From JADFXI01 sp963784135 (lineage in GTDB: Bacteria > Nitrospirota > Thermodesulfovibrionia > Thermodesulfovibrionales > Dissulfurispiraceae), in the NCBI GenBank assembly GCA_963784135.1, contig CAWAQG010000012.1, positions 1 through 64,000 of the forward strand: 64,000 bases of DNA, written 5' to 3'. Positions 16,230 to 25,258 of this stretch are shown one piece after another. The notes under the pieces are model-generated. The model searched no databases. It was given only the letters and a program-made list of their open reading frames with translations, and was not told the DNA's origin. Position 1 is the first letter of the stretch. Every line of letters begins with the position of its first letter. A program made the position numbers and the translations under genes.

Positions 16230-17516
16230 TTAAAATTGATCTTTAAGTACGATGATCTCGTCTCTCTTCTGACCTGTCGAAATTATCTGAATTTTTGTGT
16301 TGAGAAGCGTCTCTATACTTTTAATGTATTTCTTTGCAGCGGCAGGGAGCCGCTTGAATTCTTTAATCCCGATAGTGCTCTCTTTCCACCCGTCTAACTC
16401 CTCATAAACAGGCTTTGCCTGGCTTAGCACCTCTATTTCTTTCGGGAAGTTTTTAATAATCTTGTTTTTATATTTATAGCCGGTGCATATCCTGATCTTA
16501 CTAAGGCCATCAAGAATATCAAGTTTTGTCAGGGCGATCCCTGTCAGCCCATTGATGCGAATAGCATGCTTAAGCAGAACAGTATCAAGCCAGCCGCACC
16601 GCCTCGGCCTTCCGGTTGTGGCCCCGAATTCACCGCCTTTCTGCCTTATTGCTTCTCCGAGTGCATCTTTCATTTCCGTAGGGAACGGACCTTCCCCGAC
16701 CCTCGTGGTATACGCCTTTGTAATACCCAGAACTTTTTTGATTTTTGTCGGACCTACGCCCAGGCCGGTACAGACGCCTCCCGCTACGGTATTGGATGAG
16801 GTCACAAAGGGGTATGTGCCGTGATCGATGTCGAGCAGGGACCCCTGTGCGCCTTCGAAAAGCACTTTTTTGCCTGATGCGATGGCATCATTGATAATGA
16901 CATCGGTATCAGTTACATACTTTGAAAGCCGTCGGGCATAAACCATGTATTTATCATATATTTCATCTCCATTGAGCGGAGGCCTCTTGTAAAATCGCTC
17001 CAGGAGGAAGTTGACCAGCACCAGGTTTGCCGACAGTTTTTCTCTGAATATCCCGGGGGTCAACAGGTCCATCATTCTGATCCCATGGCGTGCCGCCTTA
17101 TCTGTATAGGCAGGGCCTATCCCCATGCCGGTGGTGCCGATTTTATTGCACCCCTTGCTGATCTCGTGTTCGCGCTCAAGCGCCTTATGGTAAGGCATAA
17201 TAATATGCGCGTTCTTTGATACCAGCAGATTGCTGTCTACGTTGATGCCTTTCTCCCTGAGGCCGTCCATTTCGGTGATAAGAGCTTCGGGGTCGATGAC
17301 CACGCCGTTGCCGATTATGCATTTTTTCTTTTTATGAAGAATTCCCGAAGGTATGAGGTGGAGGATGTATTTTTCGTTTTTTACGACAACTGTGTGGCCC
17401 GCATTATTTCCGCCCTGGTATCGTGCGACCATATCAGCCTTTTCGGTAAGAAAATCCACAATTTTCCCTTTTCCTTCATCGCCCCACTGGGCTCCGACTA
17501 TTACGACTGTAGACAT
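16230..17516 (-). CDS. purA: Adenylosuccinate synthetase PurA
   Basis: This 428-residue PurA has the GTP P-loop opening VVIVGAQWGDEGKGK with catalytic Asp, NNAGHTVVV with catalytic His, GTTGMGIGPAYTDKAAR, FEGAQGSLLDIDHGTYPFVTSSN and TTGRPRRCGW. It converts IMP and aspartate to adenylosuccinate. The ATG at 17516 has a GAGGT site upstream, and the frame's earlier start at 17531 overlaps the serA stop. It lies 14 bases downstream of serA and is probably cotranscribed. Assignment is certain. Confidence 0.98.
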   Translation of the reverse strand: MSTVVIVGAQWGDEGKGKIVDFLTEKADMVARYQGGNNAGHTVVVKNEKYILHLIPSGILHKKKKCIIGNGVVIDPEALITEMDGLREKGINVDSNLLVSKNAHIIMPYHKALEREHEISKGCNKIGTTGMGIGPAYTDKAARHGIRMMDLLTPGIFREKLSANLVLVNFLLERFYKRPPLNGDEIYDKYMVYARRLSKYVTDTDVIINDAIASGKKVLFEGAQGSLLDIDHGTYPFVTSSNTVAGGVCTGLGVGPTKIKKVLGITKAYTTRVGEGPFPTEMKDALGEAIRQKGGEFGATTGRPRRCGWLDTVLLKHAIRINGLTGIALTKLDILDGLSKIRICTGYKYKNKIIKNFPKEIEVLSQAKPVYEELDGWKESTIGIKEFKRLPAAAKKYIKSIETLLNTKIQIISTGQKRDEIIVLKDQF

Positions 17517-17530
17517 AGTAGTACCTCGCA

Positions 17531-19108
17531 TTACAGGTTTATAACCTTGACATCAAGGATATTGGGTAAATGCCGTATCTCTTCCAGCAATTCGTCGGAT
17601 ATAGAGGAATCGATATTAACAACCGATATGGCCCTGCCTCCGGCGCTCTCCCTGCCGAAGTGCATCCTGGCGATATTGATATTATTATTCCCCATTATTG
17701 CGCCGATATTGCCTATCACGCCGGGTTTGTCATTGTTGTACATGACCAGCATATTCCCTTCAGGAACAATTTCAACGGTGAAATCATCTATTTTTACTAT
17801 CCTCGGGTCTTTTTTGCTGAATAAAGTTCCTGATACGATAAGCTCTCTCCTGGGGGATTTTATTCTTATTGTTATCATGCTGTTATAATCCCCTGCATCA
17901 CTGCTCCTGGACTCATTGACTTTTATTCCCCGCTCTTTGGCAATCACCGACGCATTGACGAAATTCACCGTCTCCAGCAAAATAGGGTCAAGGACCCCTT
18001 TAACAGCCGCAATGGTCACGGGTGAAATATTTAAGCCTGCTACCTCTCCCCTGTATTCGATTGTAACACTGGAGATTTCAGTGTCGAACAACTGCGAAGC
18101 AAAACTGCCCAGCTTATCCGCAAGCATAATATACGGCTGTAAAAGCGGCATCTGGTCCGCAGGAATCGAAGGGAAATTAACGGCATTTCTGATAGTGCCA
18201 TGCACAAGATAGTCCACTATCTGCTCTGCAACGGCCAATGCCACATTCTCCTGGGCCTCTTGCGTCGAGGCGCCAAGATGAGGCGTGCTTACCACCTTTG
18301 CATGACCTATAAGCGGATTGTTCACCGGAGGCTCTTGTTCAAAGACATCCAGCGCGGCCCCGGCTACCTTGCCGCTTTCGAGCGCATCATACAGGTCCTT
18401 CTCATTAATGATCCCGCCCCGGGCGCAATTAATAATGTAAACGCCGTCTTTCATCGTCTTGATGGTTTCCGCCCTGATAAGATTCTTTGTCTCGTTGGTG
18501 AGCGGCGTATGGACGGTAATAAAATCGGCGCGTTTTATAAGCTCGGAGACCTCTAACTTCTCGATCCCCATTTCATTCGCCTTCTCTTCGCTGAGAAAGG
18601 GATCAAAAGCGATTACTTGCATGCCAAGGCTTTGGGCCCTCCGGGCAACCTCTCCGCCGATGTTGCCGAGTCCTATAACGCCGAGCGTCTTGTTGTATAG
18701 CTCTGTGCCCATGAACTTCTTTTTTTCCCATGCTCCCTGTGCCATGGAGGCGCTTGCCTGAGGTATCTTCCTTGCGACAGCGAAAATCATGGCAACGGTA
18801 TGTTCTGCTGTTGTTACTGTATTGCCTCCCGGCGTATTCATTACAACTATCCCGCGTTTTGACGCAGCAGCTTTATCCACATTGTCCAACCCCGAACCTG
18901 CACGCCCTATGACCTTCAGATTCTTCGCTGCATCGATAATGTCCGCCGTTGCTTTTGTAGCGCTCCTGACAATGAGCGCGTGATAATCGCCGATAATCGA
19001 TTTCAGCTCATCAGGCTTCAGCCCTGTCTTTACATCTACCGTGAGTCCTGCATTTCTTAAAATCTCCACGCCCTTTGATGAAATGTTGTCGCTTACAAGT
19101 ACCTTCAT
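17531..19108 (-). CDS. serA: D-3-phosphoglycerate dehydrogenase SerA (long form with ASB and ACT domains)
   Basis: This 525-residue protein has an NAD-binding GLGNIGGEVA motif near residue 145, the catalytic Arg/Glu/His set in NCARGGIINEKDL and STPHLGAST, an intervening allosteric substrate-binding domain and a C-terminal ACT domain (MLVMYNNDKPGVIGNIGAIM). It oxidises 3-phosphoglycerate in serine synthesis and the ACT domain would bind serine. The next gene upstream is a class V aminotransferase that may take the following step. Confidence 0.98.
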   Translation of the reverse strand: MKVLVSDNISSKGVEILRNAGLTVDVKTGLKPDELKSIIGDYHALIVRSATKATADIIDAAKNLKVIGRAGSGLDNVDKAAASKRGIVVMNTPGGNTVTTAEHTVAMIFAVARKIPQASASMAQGAWEKKKFMGTELYNKTLGVIGLGNIGGEVARRAQSLGMQVIAFDPFLSEEKANEMGIEKLEVSELIKRADFITVHTPLTNETKNLIRAETIKTMKDGVYIINCARGGIINEKDLYDALESGKVAGAALDVFEQEPPVNNPLIGHAKVVSTPHLGASTQEAQENVALAVAEQIVDYLVHGTIRNAVNFPSIPADQMPLLQPYIMLADKLGSFASQLFDTEISSVTIEYRGEVAGLNISPVTIAAVKGVLDPILLETVNFVNASVIAKERGIKVNESRSSDAGDYNSMITIRIKSPRRELIVSGTLFSKKDPRIVKIDDFTVEIVPEGNMLVMYNNDKPGVIGNIGAIMGNNNINIARMHFGRESAGGRAISVVNIDSSISDELLEEIRHLPNILDVKVINL

Positions 19109-19154
19109 GCTTGTTCGCCTCCTTTATAATGCGCTCCTCATCGAGTGAGCGGTT

Positions 19155-19314
19155 GTCGGTTTCGTAAAAAGTCCATATACTGCGTTGCGCTGCATTCTTC
19201 GTCACTCGCACCCCGAAAGACTTCGTCTTTTGGGGACCCCGTGCGGCGTACAGAAAGTACGCCTCATTCCTCAGTATTTGCGCGCCTTGCCTATGGACTT
19301 TTTACGAAACCGTC
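19155..19314. mobile_element. MITE-like element, GACGGTTTCGTAAAAAG family (copy 1)
   Basis: The ends are 20-odd-base inverted repeats around GGTTTCGTAAAAAGTCCATA. The interior contains CTGCGTTGCGCTGCATTC, a GCGGCGTAC/GTACGCC segment and TATTTGCGCGCCTTGCC, all shared with the copy at 51325-51448. This copy also holds an extra hairpin (about 19210-19240, CCCCGAAAGAC...GGGG). It lies between serA and the aminotransferase gene. No coding capacity. Confidence 0.8.
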
Positions 19315-19346
19315 TAATTTCCGGCTTTCTACTAGTCCGTCAACGT

Positions 19347-20486
19347 TTACTGCATTAAAATCTCTTGTGCTTTTGCCACGCCGGTCCCCAGTTTTATACC
19401 GTAACCGAGTTCTTTCAGCACCATTTCCAGGGCGGCAATGCCTGTTATAACATCAAAAATATCGGCATACCCGAGATGGGCGAGCCTGAATATCTTGCCT
19501 TTAGCCTTGTCCTGCCCGCCGGCCCCGGTTATTCCGTATTTCTCCCTCAAATTTTTGTAAATTGCCTGACCGTCAATGCCGGCAGGCGCTTCTATTGCCG
19601 TTACAGAATTGCTCGGGGATTCTTTTGAATAGAGGCCGAGGCCCATTGCCTTTACTGCCTCCCTCGTTGCGCGGGCAAGGAGCGCATGTCTTTTGAAGAC
19701 ATTTTCAAGCCCTTCCTTCCGCAGCATCTTTATCGCCTCATTGAGTCCTATAATCAAGGTCACGGCCGAGGTGAAATTTGTCTGGTTCTTCGCAAGGTTC
19801 TCCCGCTCTTTCTTGAAATTGAAATAGAACTTCGGCATTTTTGAGGTCTCGCTCCTTTTCCATGCCTTATCACTGACACTCACGAATGCAAGCCCCGGAG
19901 GCAGCATAAGGCCCTTTTGCGAGCCTCCGACCATGATATCAATTCCCCATTCATCTGTCTTTATGTCCTGGGCCACGAGGGCGCTGATGGCATCAACAAT
20001 AAACAGGGCATCTTTGAATTTACTTACAACTTTTCCGAGGCCCTCGATATTGTGATATACCCCTGTGGAGGTCTCGGTAGCCTGCACAAAGACCCCTTTT
20101 ATTTCGGGATCGTTCTTCAATACAGTCTCAACAGCTTCAGGCTTTACCGAATATCCCCATTCAACGAGGATCTCTTCCACCTTCAGTCCGTATGATTGAG
20201 CAATCTTGGTCCAGCGTTCACCGAATTTTCCTCCGTTGACCACTATCACTTTGTCTCCGGGATTAAAGAAATTATTTACCGCTCCCACCATGCCGCCGGT
20301 ACCGGTAGAGGTGAGGATAAGCACATCGTTCTTTGTCTGGAACAGCCATTGCAGACCTGTCTTTGCAGATTCGAGGACAGGCAAAAAGTCAGGGGCCCTG
20401 TGGTGAATAATCGGCATCGCCATTGAAAGCAATACTTCAGGAGGCACAGGTGTAGGCCCTGGGGCCAAAAGATAACGCTTTAGCAT
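19347..20486 (-). CDS. Class V aminotransferase (alanine-glyoxylate / serine-pyruvate family)
   Basis: This 379-residue PLP enzyme starts LLAPGPTPVPPEVLLSM, with TSTGTGGMVGAVNNFF, VDAISALVAQDI (PLP-binding Asp) and the Schiff-base Lys191 in GGSQKGLMLPPG. Family members transaminate alanine, serine or glyoxylate and are often mislabelled as hydrogenase subunits. Sitting next to serA with no serC in view, it may supply the phosphohydroxypyruvate aminotransferase step, an inference from context. A MITE separates it from serA, but both are on the minus strand. Confidence 0.88.
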   Translation of the reverse strand: MLKRYLLAPGPTPVPPEVLLSMAMPIIHHRAPDFLPVLESAKTGLQWLFQTKNDVLILTSTGTGGMVGAVNNFFNPGDKVIVVNGGKFGERWTKIAQSYGLKVEEILVEWGYSVKPEAVETVLKNDPEIKGVFVQATETSTGVYHNIEGLGKVVSKFKDALFIVDAISALVAQDIKTDEWGIDIMVGGSQKGLMLPPGLAFVSVSDKAWKRSETSKMPKFYFNFKKERENLAKNQTNFTSAVTLIIGLNEAIKMLRKEGLENVFKRHALLARATREAVKAMGLGLYSKESPSNSVTAIEAPAGIDGQAIYKNLREKYGITGAGGQDKAKGKIFRLAHLGYADIFDVITGIAALEMVLKELGYGIKLGTGVAKAQEILMQ

Positions 20487-20610
20487 ACAACCCTCCGATG
20501 TCTAATTTTAATGTGCAGCTTACAATCCTAAATTGGAAGTAATAACCAATAGATAAAGCCGAGCATTTATAATAATATAAAACCACTCTGTTTGAAAAGC
20601 CCGATAAAGA

Positions 20611-20750
20611 CCGTGAAACGTGAGACGTGAAACGTGAATGGTAAAGGCCGGGGGAAAAGGCCGTGAAACGCGAGACGTGAAACGAGAGGCGTGGTTTCTT
20701 TGGTCGTTATTCTTTTGCGATTCACGATTCACGTCTCACGTTTCACGGCC
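20611..20750. repeat. Period-7 GTGAAAC-type arrays, two direct and one inverted
   Basis: Arrays at 20611-20640 and 20661-20695 (GTGAAAC, GTGAGAC, GTGAATG units) face an inverted array at 20718-20750. They fill most of the 318-base divergent gap 20487-20804 between the aminotransferase and argD, so the two promoters must lie close to or within them. Confidence 0.8.
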
Positions 20751-20804
20751 TTTAGCACGGCCTTTTAATTTGCCCTGCTATTTGGCTCTGTGTTATCATC
20801 TCCT

Positions 20805-22004
20805 ATGGAACCTCGAAAAATCATTGAAGATTCAGAGCACTACCTGATGCATACCTATAACCGTTTCCCTGTTGTGCTCAGAAAAGGGCGCGGGATGAAG
20901 GTTTGGGGCGCTGACGGCAAAGAATACCTTGATTTTCTGGGGGGTATTGCTGTCAATGTGCTCGGACATTGCCATCCCAAGGTCGTTGTTGCAGTCCAAA
21001 AACAGGCGCAACGACTAATACATGTGTCAAATTTTTATCATATCGAGCCTCAAATAAAACTCGCAAAGCTCCTCGTTACCAACTCCTTTGCCGACAAAGT
21101 TTTTTTCTGTAATTCAGGCGCCGAGGCCAATGAAGCGGCAATTAAACTCGCCAGAAAGTATTCAAAGGAGCATTACGGGCATGAACGGTATGAAATCATT
21201 ACTGCATTGAAATCATTTCATGGCAGGACACTTGCCGCGCTGACGGCAACAGGCCAGGACAAATTGCAGAAAGGATTTGAACCGCTGATGCCGGGGTTCA
21301 AGCATGTTCCGTTTAACGACATACGTTCGCTTGAGGCGGCAATAACCGGAAAAACCTGTGCCGTGATGCTCGAACCCATACAGGGCGAAGGAGGTGTTAA
21401 CGTACCTTCTGACAGCTATCTTGGCGAGGTCAGGGAACTCTGCGACAAGCATGGGATCCTTCTGATCCTTGATGAAGTGCAGTCGGGAATGGGAAGGACC
21501 GGTAAGCTTTTTGCCTATGAGCACTATAATATGGCCCCCGACATCATGACACTTGCAAAAGGCCTCGGCGGCGGAGTGCCTATAGGCGCGCTGCTGGCAA
21601 CAGATAAAGTTGCCGCGGTATTCAAGCCGGGCTCGCATGCATCTACTTTCGGAGGCAATCCACTGGCGTGTGCTGCCGCTATTGCGACATTGGAGACAAT
21701 TCTTGAGGACGGGTTTGTCCTGGACCACTGCAACAGAATGGGAGAGTATTTCAGAGGACGTCTGATGCAGCTTAAGGAATCCCTTGATCAGATCATAGAT
21801 GTGCGGGGCAAGGGCCTTTTTGTCGGCATGGAGATTACGAGGGACGGAATGCCTATTGTAAAGGCTTGTCTTGACAGGGGCATTTTGATCAACTGCACAG
21901 GCGGCGGCAATGTGCTGCGTTTTACTCCTCCGCTTATCGTCGAGAAAAAAGATGTGGACATGCTGGCTGAACTGCTGGAGGAACTGCTGGGCCGATCAAT
22001 ATGA
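20805..22004 (+). CDS. argD: Acetylornithine aminotransferase ArgD
   Basis: This 399-residue class III aminotransferase has FLGGIAVNVLGHCHP, FFCNSGAEANEAAIKLAR, LDEVQSGMGRTG with the PLP-binding Asp and Lys252 in LAKGLGGGVPIGA. The motif set and the adjacent argF point to the acetylornithine step of arginine synthesis. The ATG at 20805 (MEPRK) is chosen over the GTG at 20790. No Shine-Dalgarno is obvious at either. Its stop overlaps the argF start by 4 bases. Confidence 0.95.
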   Translation: MEPRKIIEDSEHYLMHTYNRFPVVLRKGRGMKVWGADGKEYLDFLGGIAVNVLGHCHPKVVVAVQKQAQRLIHVSNFYHIEPQIKLAKLLVTNSFADKVFFCNSGAEANEAAIKLARKYSKEHYGHERYEIITALKSFHGRTLAALTATGQDKLQKGFEPLMPGFKHVPFNDIRSLEAAITGKTCAVMLEPIQGEGGVNVPSDSYLGEVRELCDKHGILLILDEVQSGMGRTGKLFAYEHYNMAPDIMTLAKGLGGGVPIGALLATDKVAAVFKPGSHASTFGGNPLACAAAIATLETILEDGFVLDHCNRMGEYFRGRLMQLKESLDQIIDVRGKGLFVGMEITRDGMPIVKACLDRGILINCTGGGNVLRFTPPLIVEKKDVDMLAELLEELLGRSI

Positions 22005-22918
22005 AACGCGATTTTCTTGCAATACATGATCTCTCAAAAAATGAAATCGAATGGCTGCTGAAAAGGGCGTCAGACCTGAAAGCCGGTGCCGATGCGCATA
22101 AATATCCTTTAGCAGGCAAAAGCGTCGGATTGTTTTTTGAAAAACCTTCAACGCGCACAAGGGTATCGTTTGAAGTCGGGATCTACCAGTTAGGCGGACA
22201 GTCGCTATACCTCAACCCCAAAGAAATTCAGCTCGGCAGAGGCGAGACGATTGCGGATACTGCGCGGGTACTGTCGCGCTATCTCACAGCCGTTATTCTC
22301 AGGACATACTCACATTCATCAATTGAGGAGTTCGCTTCGTTTGCAACTGTGCCGGTGGTCAACGGTCTTTCAGACCTTCATCACCCATGCCAGGCGCTGG
22401 CTGATCTAATGACTATCATAGAACGGAAAGGGACCCTGAAAGGCATACGTTTGGCATACATAGGAGACAGTAATAATGTTGCCAGCTCGCTTATGGAAGC
22501 TTCGGCGCTTACGGGTATCGATATGGTTATCGCCTGTCCGGAATGCTGCGGCCCTGATCCGGGGATTCTCCAAAGGGCGAGGAGCAGCGCTCAGGGGACC
22601 ATAACTATAGTCAGAGACCCGGAGGCGGCAGTCGCTAATGCCGATGTTGTTTATACGGATGTCTGGGTGAGCATGGGGCAGGAAAAGGAAGCGGAAAATA
22701 AAGCAGCACAACTCGCCGATTACCAGATAAACAGCGCCTTGCTCAACAGGGCTGATAAAGATGCCGTTGTTCTGCACTGTCTTCCGGCACATAGAGGGCA
22801 GGAGATAACCGATGAGGTTATGGACGGGCCCTGCAGCGCTGTGTTTGATCAGGCCGAAAACAGACTGCATACCGAAAAAGCACTCCTTGAATTCCTGGTT
22901 ACTCCTGAAAGTTATTAA
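22001..22918 (+). CDS. argF: Ornithine carbamoyltransferase ArgF
   Basis: This 305-residue enzyme has the carbamoyl-phosphate motif EKPSTRTRVSFEVG, HPCQALADLMT, the ornithine-binding segment DVWVSMGQE and the catalytic HCLPAHRGQEI. The ornithine (not aspartate) class is clear from the DxxxSMG and HCLP motifs. It forms citrulline from ornithine and carbamoyl phosphate. It is translationally coupled to argD through an ATGA overlap. Confidence 0.97.
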   Translation: MKRDFLAIHDLSKNEIEWLLKRASDLKAGADAHKYPLAGKSVGLFFEKPSTRTRVSFEVGIYQLGGQSLYLNPKEIQLGRGETIADTARVLSRYLTAVILRTYSHSSIEEFASFATVPVVNGLSDLHHPCQALADLMTIIERKGTLKGIRLAYIGDSNNVASSLMEASALTGIDMVIACPECCGPDPGILQRARSSAQGTITIVRDPEAAVANADVVYTDVWVSMGQEKEAENKAAQLADYQINSALLNRADKDAVVLHCLPAHRGQEITDEVMDGPCSAVFDQAENRLHTEKALLEFLVTPESY

Positions 22919-23075
22919 TAAACCTTATCGTTGAGCCGTTCAGAACTTCGAGTTTATGAACAGACAATATCCTGCCCTCCATTTTTTTTGGCAATCATGC
23001 GAAGGAAACCTCGTGTTTTGCAATTATGCAAGAGCTTAAGCGATTCAATTCCTTTAAAATCAATACGTTTATTGT

Positions 23076-23091
23076 TGGCATGAGAAATGCT
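23076..23091 (+). promoter_or_regulatory. Sigma-54 (-24/-12) promoter
   Basis: TGGCATGAGAAATGCT agrees with the consensus TGGCACG-N4-TTGCT at all but two positions, with the invariant GG and GC at correct spacing. It lies 50 bases upstream of the first of two Gly-rich membrane-protein genes. A sigma-54 activator gene without a receiver domain lies about 3 kb downstream. Confidence 0.7.
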
Positions 23092-23140
23092 TTTATTAAA
23101 ATAGATGCAGCAGAGAGCAGCGAAAAGGAGGTACAAAGAG

Positions 23141-23473
23141 ATGAAAACAAGAGAGGCAACGAAAAAGGGATTATACACAGGAGTAGGAGCAGGTCTGGTA
23201 CTATTTGCGCTCATAGGCTTGCTGCCGGGGTCATTTGTCGGCGGAGTAATCGGACTTAATATCGCAGGCGGCATTTTCGGATTGCCGTTGACCGCTGAGT
23301 TGCTACCAAGGATTATAGTGGCAGTATCTATGGTGTTGGGAATCATGCTGTCCGGGCTGGTATTTGTAGCCGGCGGCGCAATGATCGGCTGGCTTGCCGG
23401 GAATGTTATTGATGCTCTGAGGGAAAGTAAAACAATGACCATTGGTCATCCACATACAGTAAAAATCAGATAA
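23141..23473 (+). CDS. Small Gly-rich two-helix membrane protein (paralogue 1)
   Basis: A 110-residue protein with two long hydrophobic segments (about residues 12-40 and 58-90) rich in Gly, containing GLYTGVGAGLVLFALIGLLPG and a final AMIGWLAGNVIDAL. A strong AAAGGAGGT precedes the ATG at 23141. The gene downstream encodes a clear paralogue with the same plan, LIPG...GLGYMIEAL. A sigma-54 promoter lies upstream. I do not recognise a family with known function. The Gly spacing suggests tight helix packing. Confidence 0.75.
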   Translation: MKTREATKKGLYTGVGAGLVLFALIGLLPGSFVGGVIGLNIAGGIFGLPLTAELLPRIIVAVSMVLGIMLSGLVFVAGGAMIGWLAGNVIDALRESKTMTIGHPHTVKIR

Positions 23474-23505
23474 CGTTTACGCAATACGATAAGGAGGACA
23501 AGACA

Positions 23506-23856
23506 ATGAAAGCGAGAAAAGAAATGGTAAGGATGGGGACGAAGATTGGAGCGGCGCTTGGAGGCATAGTATTCCTGGCCTTTGGATTAATACCTGGTTT
23601 TTACTTTGGCAGCTATGGTGCGCTGGTAGTATTGAAGCATCTTATGGGTGGGCCGGTCGAGCCTTCGGTGCTGGTGCGCATGATCGTGGCGGTGGGCATT
23701 ATGCTGGGCATAGTGTGCATAGCATCTGTAAGCATAGTGGTAGGGTCTATCCTCGGCACTGGACTCGGGTATATGATAGAGGCCCTCACGTCGCATGCTG
23801 AAGCAAAAGAAGGGGCAGGAGAAATAGGGGAAGAGGCAAAGGTAAGGGCACATTAA
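23506..23856 (+). CDS. Small Gly-rich two-helix membrane protein (paralogue 2)
   Basis: A 116-residue protein with two hydrophobic segments (about residues 12-45 and 58-90) and a charged C-terminal tail (AEAKEGAGEIGEEAK). Shared features with the upstream gene are GTKIGAALGGIVFLAFGLIPG, RMIVAVGIMLGI and GTGLGYMIEAL. The pair arose by tandem duplication. It lies 32 bases after its paralogue with an AAGGAGG site and is followed by a strong terminator, so the two form one transcript. Function unknown. Confidence 0.75.
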   Translation: MKARKEMVRMGTKIGAALGGIVFLAFGLIPGFYFGSYGALVVLKHLMGGPVEPSVLVRMIVAVGIMLGIVCIASVSIVVGSILGTGLGYMIEALTSHAEAKEGAGEIGEEAKVRAH

Positions 23857-23884
23857 GGAAGAAGCCCGCGCAACATTTATTCAT

Positions 23885-23917
23885 AAAGGGGGGGGGCTCA
23901 ATCCCCCCCCTTTTTTA
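23885..23917 (+). terminator. Rho-independent terminator
   Basis: Runs of 9 G and 8 C with a 6-base loop CTCAAT form a very stable stem, flanked by AAA and followed by TTTTTT. It ends the transcript of the two Gly-rich membrane-protein genes. Confidence 0.95.
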
Positions 23918-24023
23918 TAAGTGTATTTATCATTTCGCATCTCGAATTACCGGAGTTTATGTTAAAATATTATTTTGGACAATAATGAGGAATAGATAAA
24001 TCGAAAAAAGGAAGTGAAGCATA

Positions 24024-24275
24024 ATGAACTGTTGGGAATTTAAGAGGTGCGGAAGGGAAGAAGGTGGCGTTAATGTCCACCAATTGGGTGTTTGCCCTGC
24101 GTATCCTGATAAGGGCAAAGCCTGCGCCCGCGTAGCCGGGACGCTGTGCGGCGGTAAAACCCAGGGGTACTTTGCGATGAAACTTGCCAGTTGCATGGTG
24201 TGCGACTATTACAAAAGTATGCACTATGTTGGGACATTCCTGCCTTCGACCATGGAAAGAGGGAAGGAATCTTAA
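24024..24275 (+). CDS. Two-CW-domain protein
   Basis: This 83-residue protein opens with MNCWEFKRCGREEGG and has GVCPAYPDKGKACARVAGTL and SCMVCDYYKSMHY. The spaced Cys-Trp and Cys-Pro units are the two-CW signature. Such proteins are common in anaerobic deltaproteobacteria and Nitrospirota and may bind metal through the seven or more Cys, but their role is unknown. An AAGGAAGTG site lies before the ATG. It is monocistronic, between the membrane-protein terminator and a converging gene. Confidence 0.85.
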   Translation: MNCWEFKRCGREEGGVNVHQLGVCPAYPDKGKACARVAGTLCGGKTQGYFAMKLASCMVCDYYKSMHYVGTFLPSTMERGKES

Positions 24276-24332
24276 ATATACAGATACTGTCTTTATTATT
24301 TTCAGTAATCAATCACAGCCTGCCGCCGGTCC

Positions 24333-25124
24333 TTATTGCTCTTGAGAATTCTGCCAATGTAGATACCTCAGAAATTTCGGGAAATTGATCCGGTGTTCAA
24401 GCTGCAGCCTTTCGGCCATTGACCTGTATTCAAGAACGTCCAGCTTCAACGACGTATCGCCAAAGCCCAAGATTAGAACGTTTTGGTATGCTTCACCGAG
24501 TGGGAGCTTCAGTGTATGGCCCTCAAATATCTCCCGGACAGAGGCGTATAGGGCGGGGAAGTTGTCACTGGGCCGGTTCCATACATTCATGACGAAAACC
24601 CCGCTTCTGTTCAGCCTCGCGCGGCATGCTGCGATAAAGTCTTTCTTCAGGAGGTGCGCGGCAGGACCATCTTCGTCGAACGCATCGATAAGGACCAGGT
24701 CGTAACCTCCTGAGTCATTGCACCGGCAGATGAAGTCCTGGCCCGCGTCATGGAATATTTTCAGATGCGCATGTTCTCCCGGCAGGAGAAAAAACTTGCG
24801 CGCCAGGTCGATGACCGACCGCCTGATCTCGACGATATCAATAGCGCATTGAGGGAACGCCTTCAAGAGGAAATTAATCAACGAGCAGCCGCCGAGGCCG
24901 ATCACGAGGACCGACCCGGGATTATTCATAAAGAGCAGCGCAGTCATCATCGCCTGGCTGTAATCCTCGATGAGCATATCGGGCCGGTCGAGCCGGATGC
25001 TGCTCTGGAGGATTCTATCGCCAAAATAGAGAGACCTCACATTACCATCGTCGACGACAATAATTTCCCCGTCGGTGTCCCGGAGACGACAGACTATTGT
25101 GCCTTTGATGTTTTCCTCACTCAT
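24333..25124 (-). CDS. Spermidine synthase-like methyltransferase-fold protein
   Basis: A protein of about 263 residues with a beta-strand N-terminal hairpin (VVDDGNVRSLYFGDR) and a Rossmann methyltransferase fold: VLVIGLGGCSLINFLLK, IDIVEIRRSVIDLAR, DLVLIDAFDEDG. The VIGLGGG-like loop and IDAFD resemble spermidine synthases, but the putrescine-binding residues cannot be confirmed. The start is placed at the ATG at 25124. The frame is open further to 25160, where an AGGAG lies near a TTG alternative. Annotated family: spermidine synthase superfamily, substrate unknown. Confidence 0.75.
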   Translation of the reverse strand: MSEENIKGTIVCRLRDTDGEIIVVDDGNVRSLYFGDRILQSSIRLDRPDMLIEDYSQAMMTALLFMNNPGSVLVIGLGGCSLINFLLKAFPQCAIDIVEIRRSVIDLARKFFLLPGEHAHLKIFHDAGQDFICRCNDSGGYDLVLIDAFDEDGPAAHLLKKDFIAACRARLNRSGVFVMNVWNRPSDNFPALYASVREIFEGHTLKLPLGEAYQNVLILGFGDTSLKLDVLEYRSMAERLQLEHRINFPKFLRYLHWQNSQEQ

Positions 25125-25258
25125 TCTCTGTAAGCTCAACTCCTGACAAGCAATCGCCATTCCCTATAAACCCTTACTCTCAAGTCTTTATTATAACCAT
25201 TTATGTGATAAGCTTGTAATAATAGAGGATTACATGAAGTAATTCGGGAGGCAAGAAA

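Noticed and set aside
16106..20750. GTGAAAC-type arrays as CRISPR repeats
   Set aside because: The unit is 7 bases, not 24-40, there are no spacers of uniform length, and no cas genes are near.
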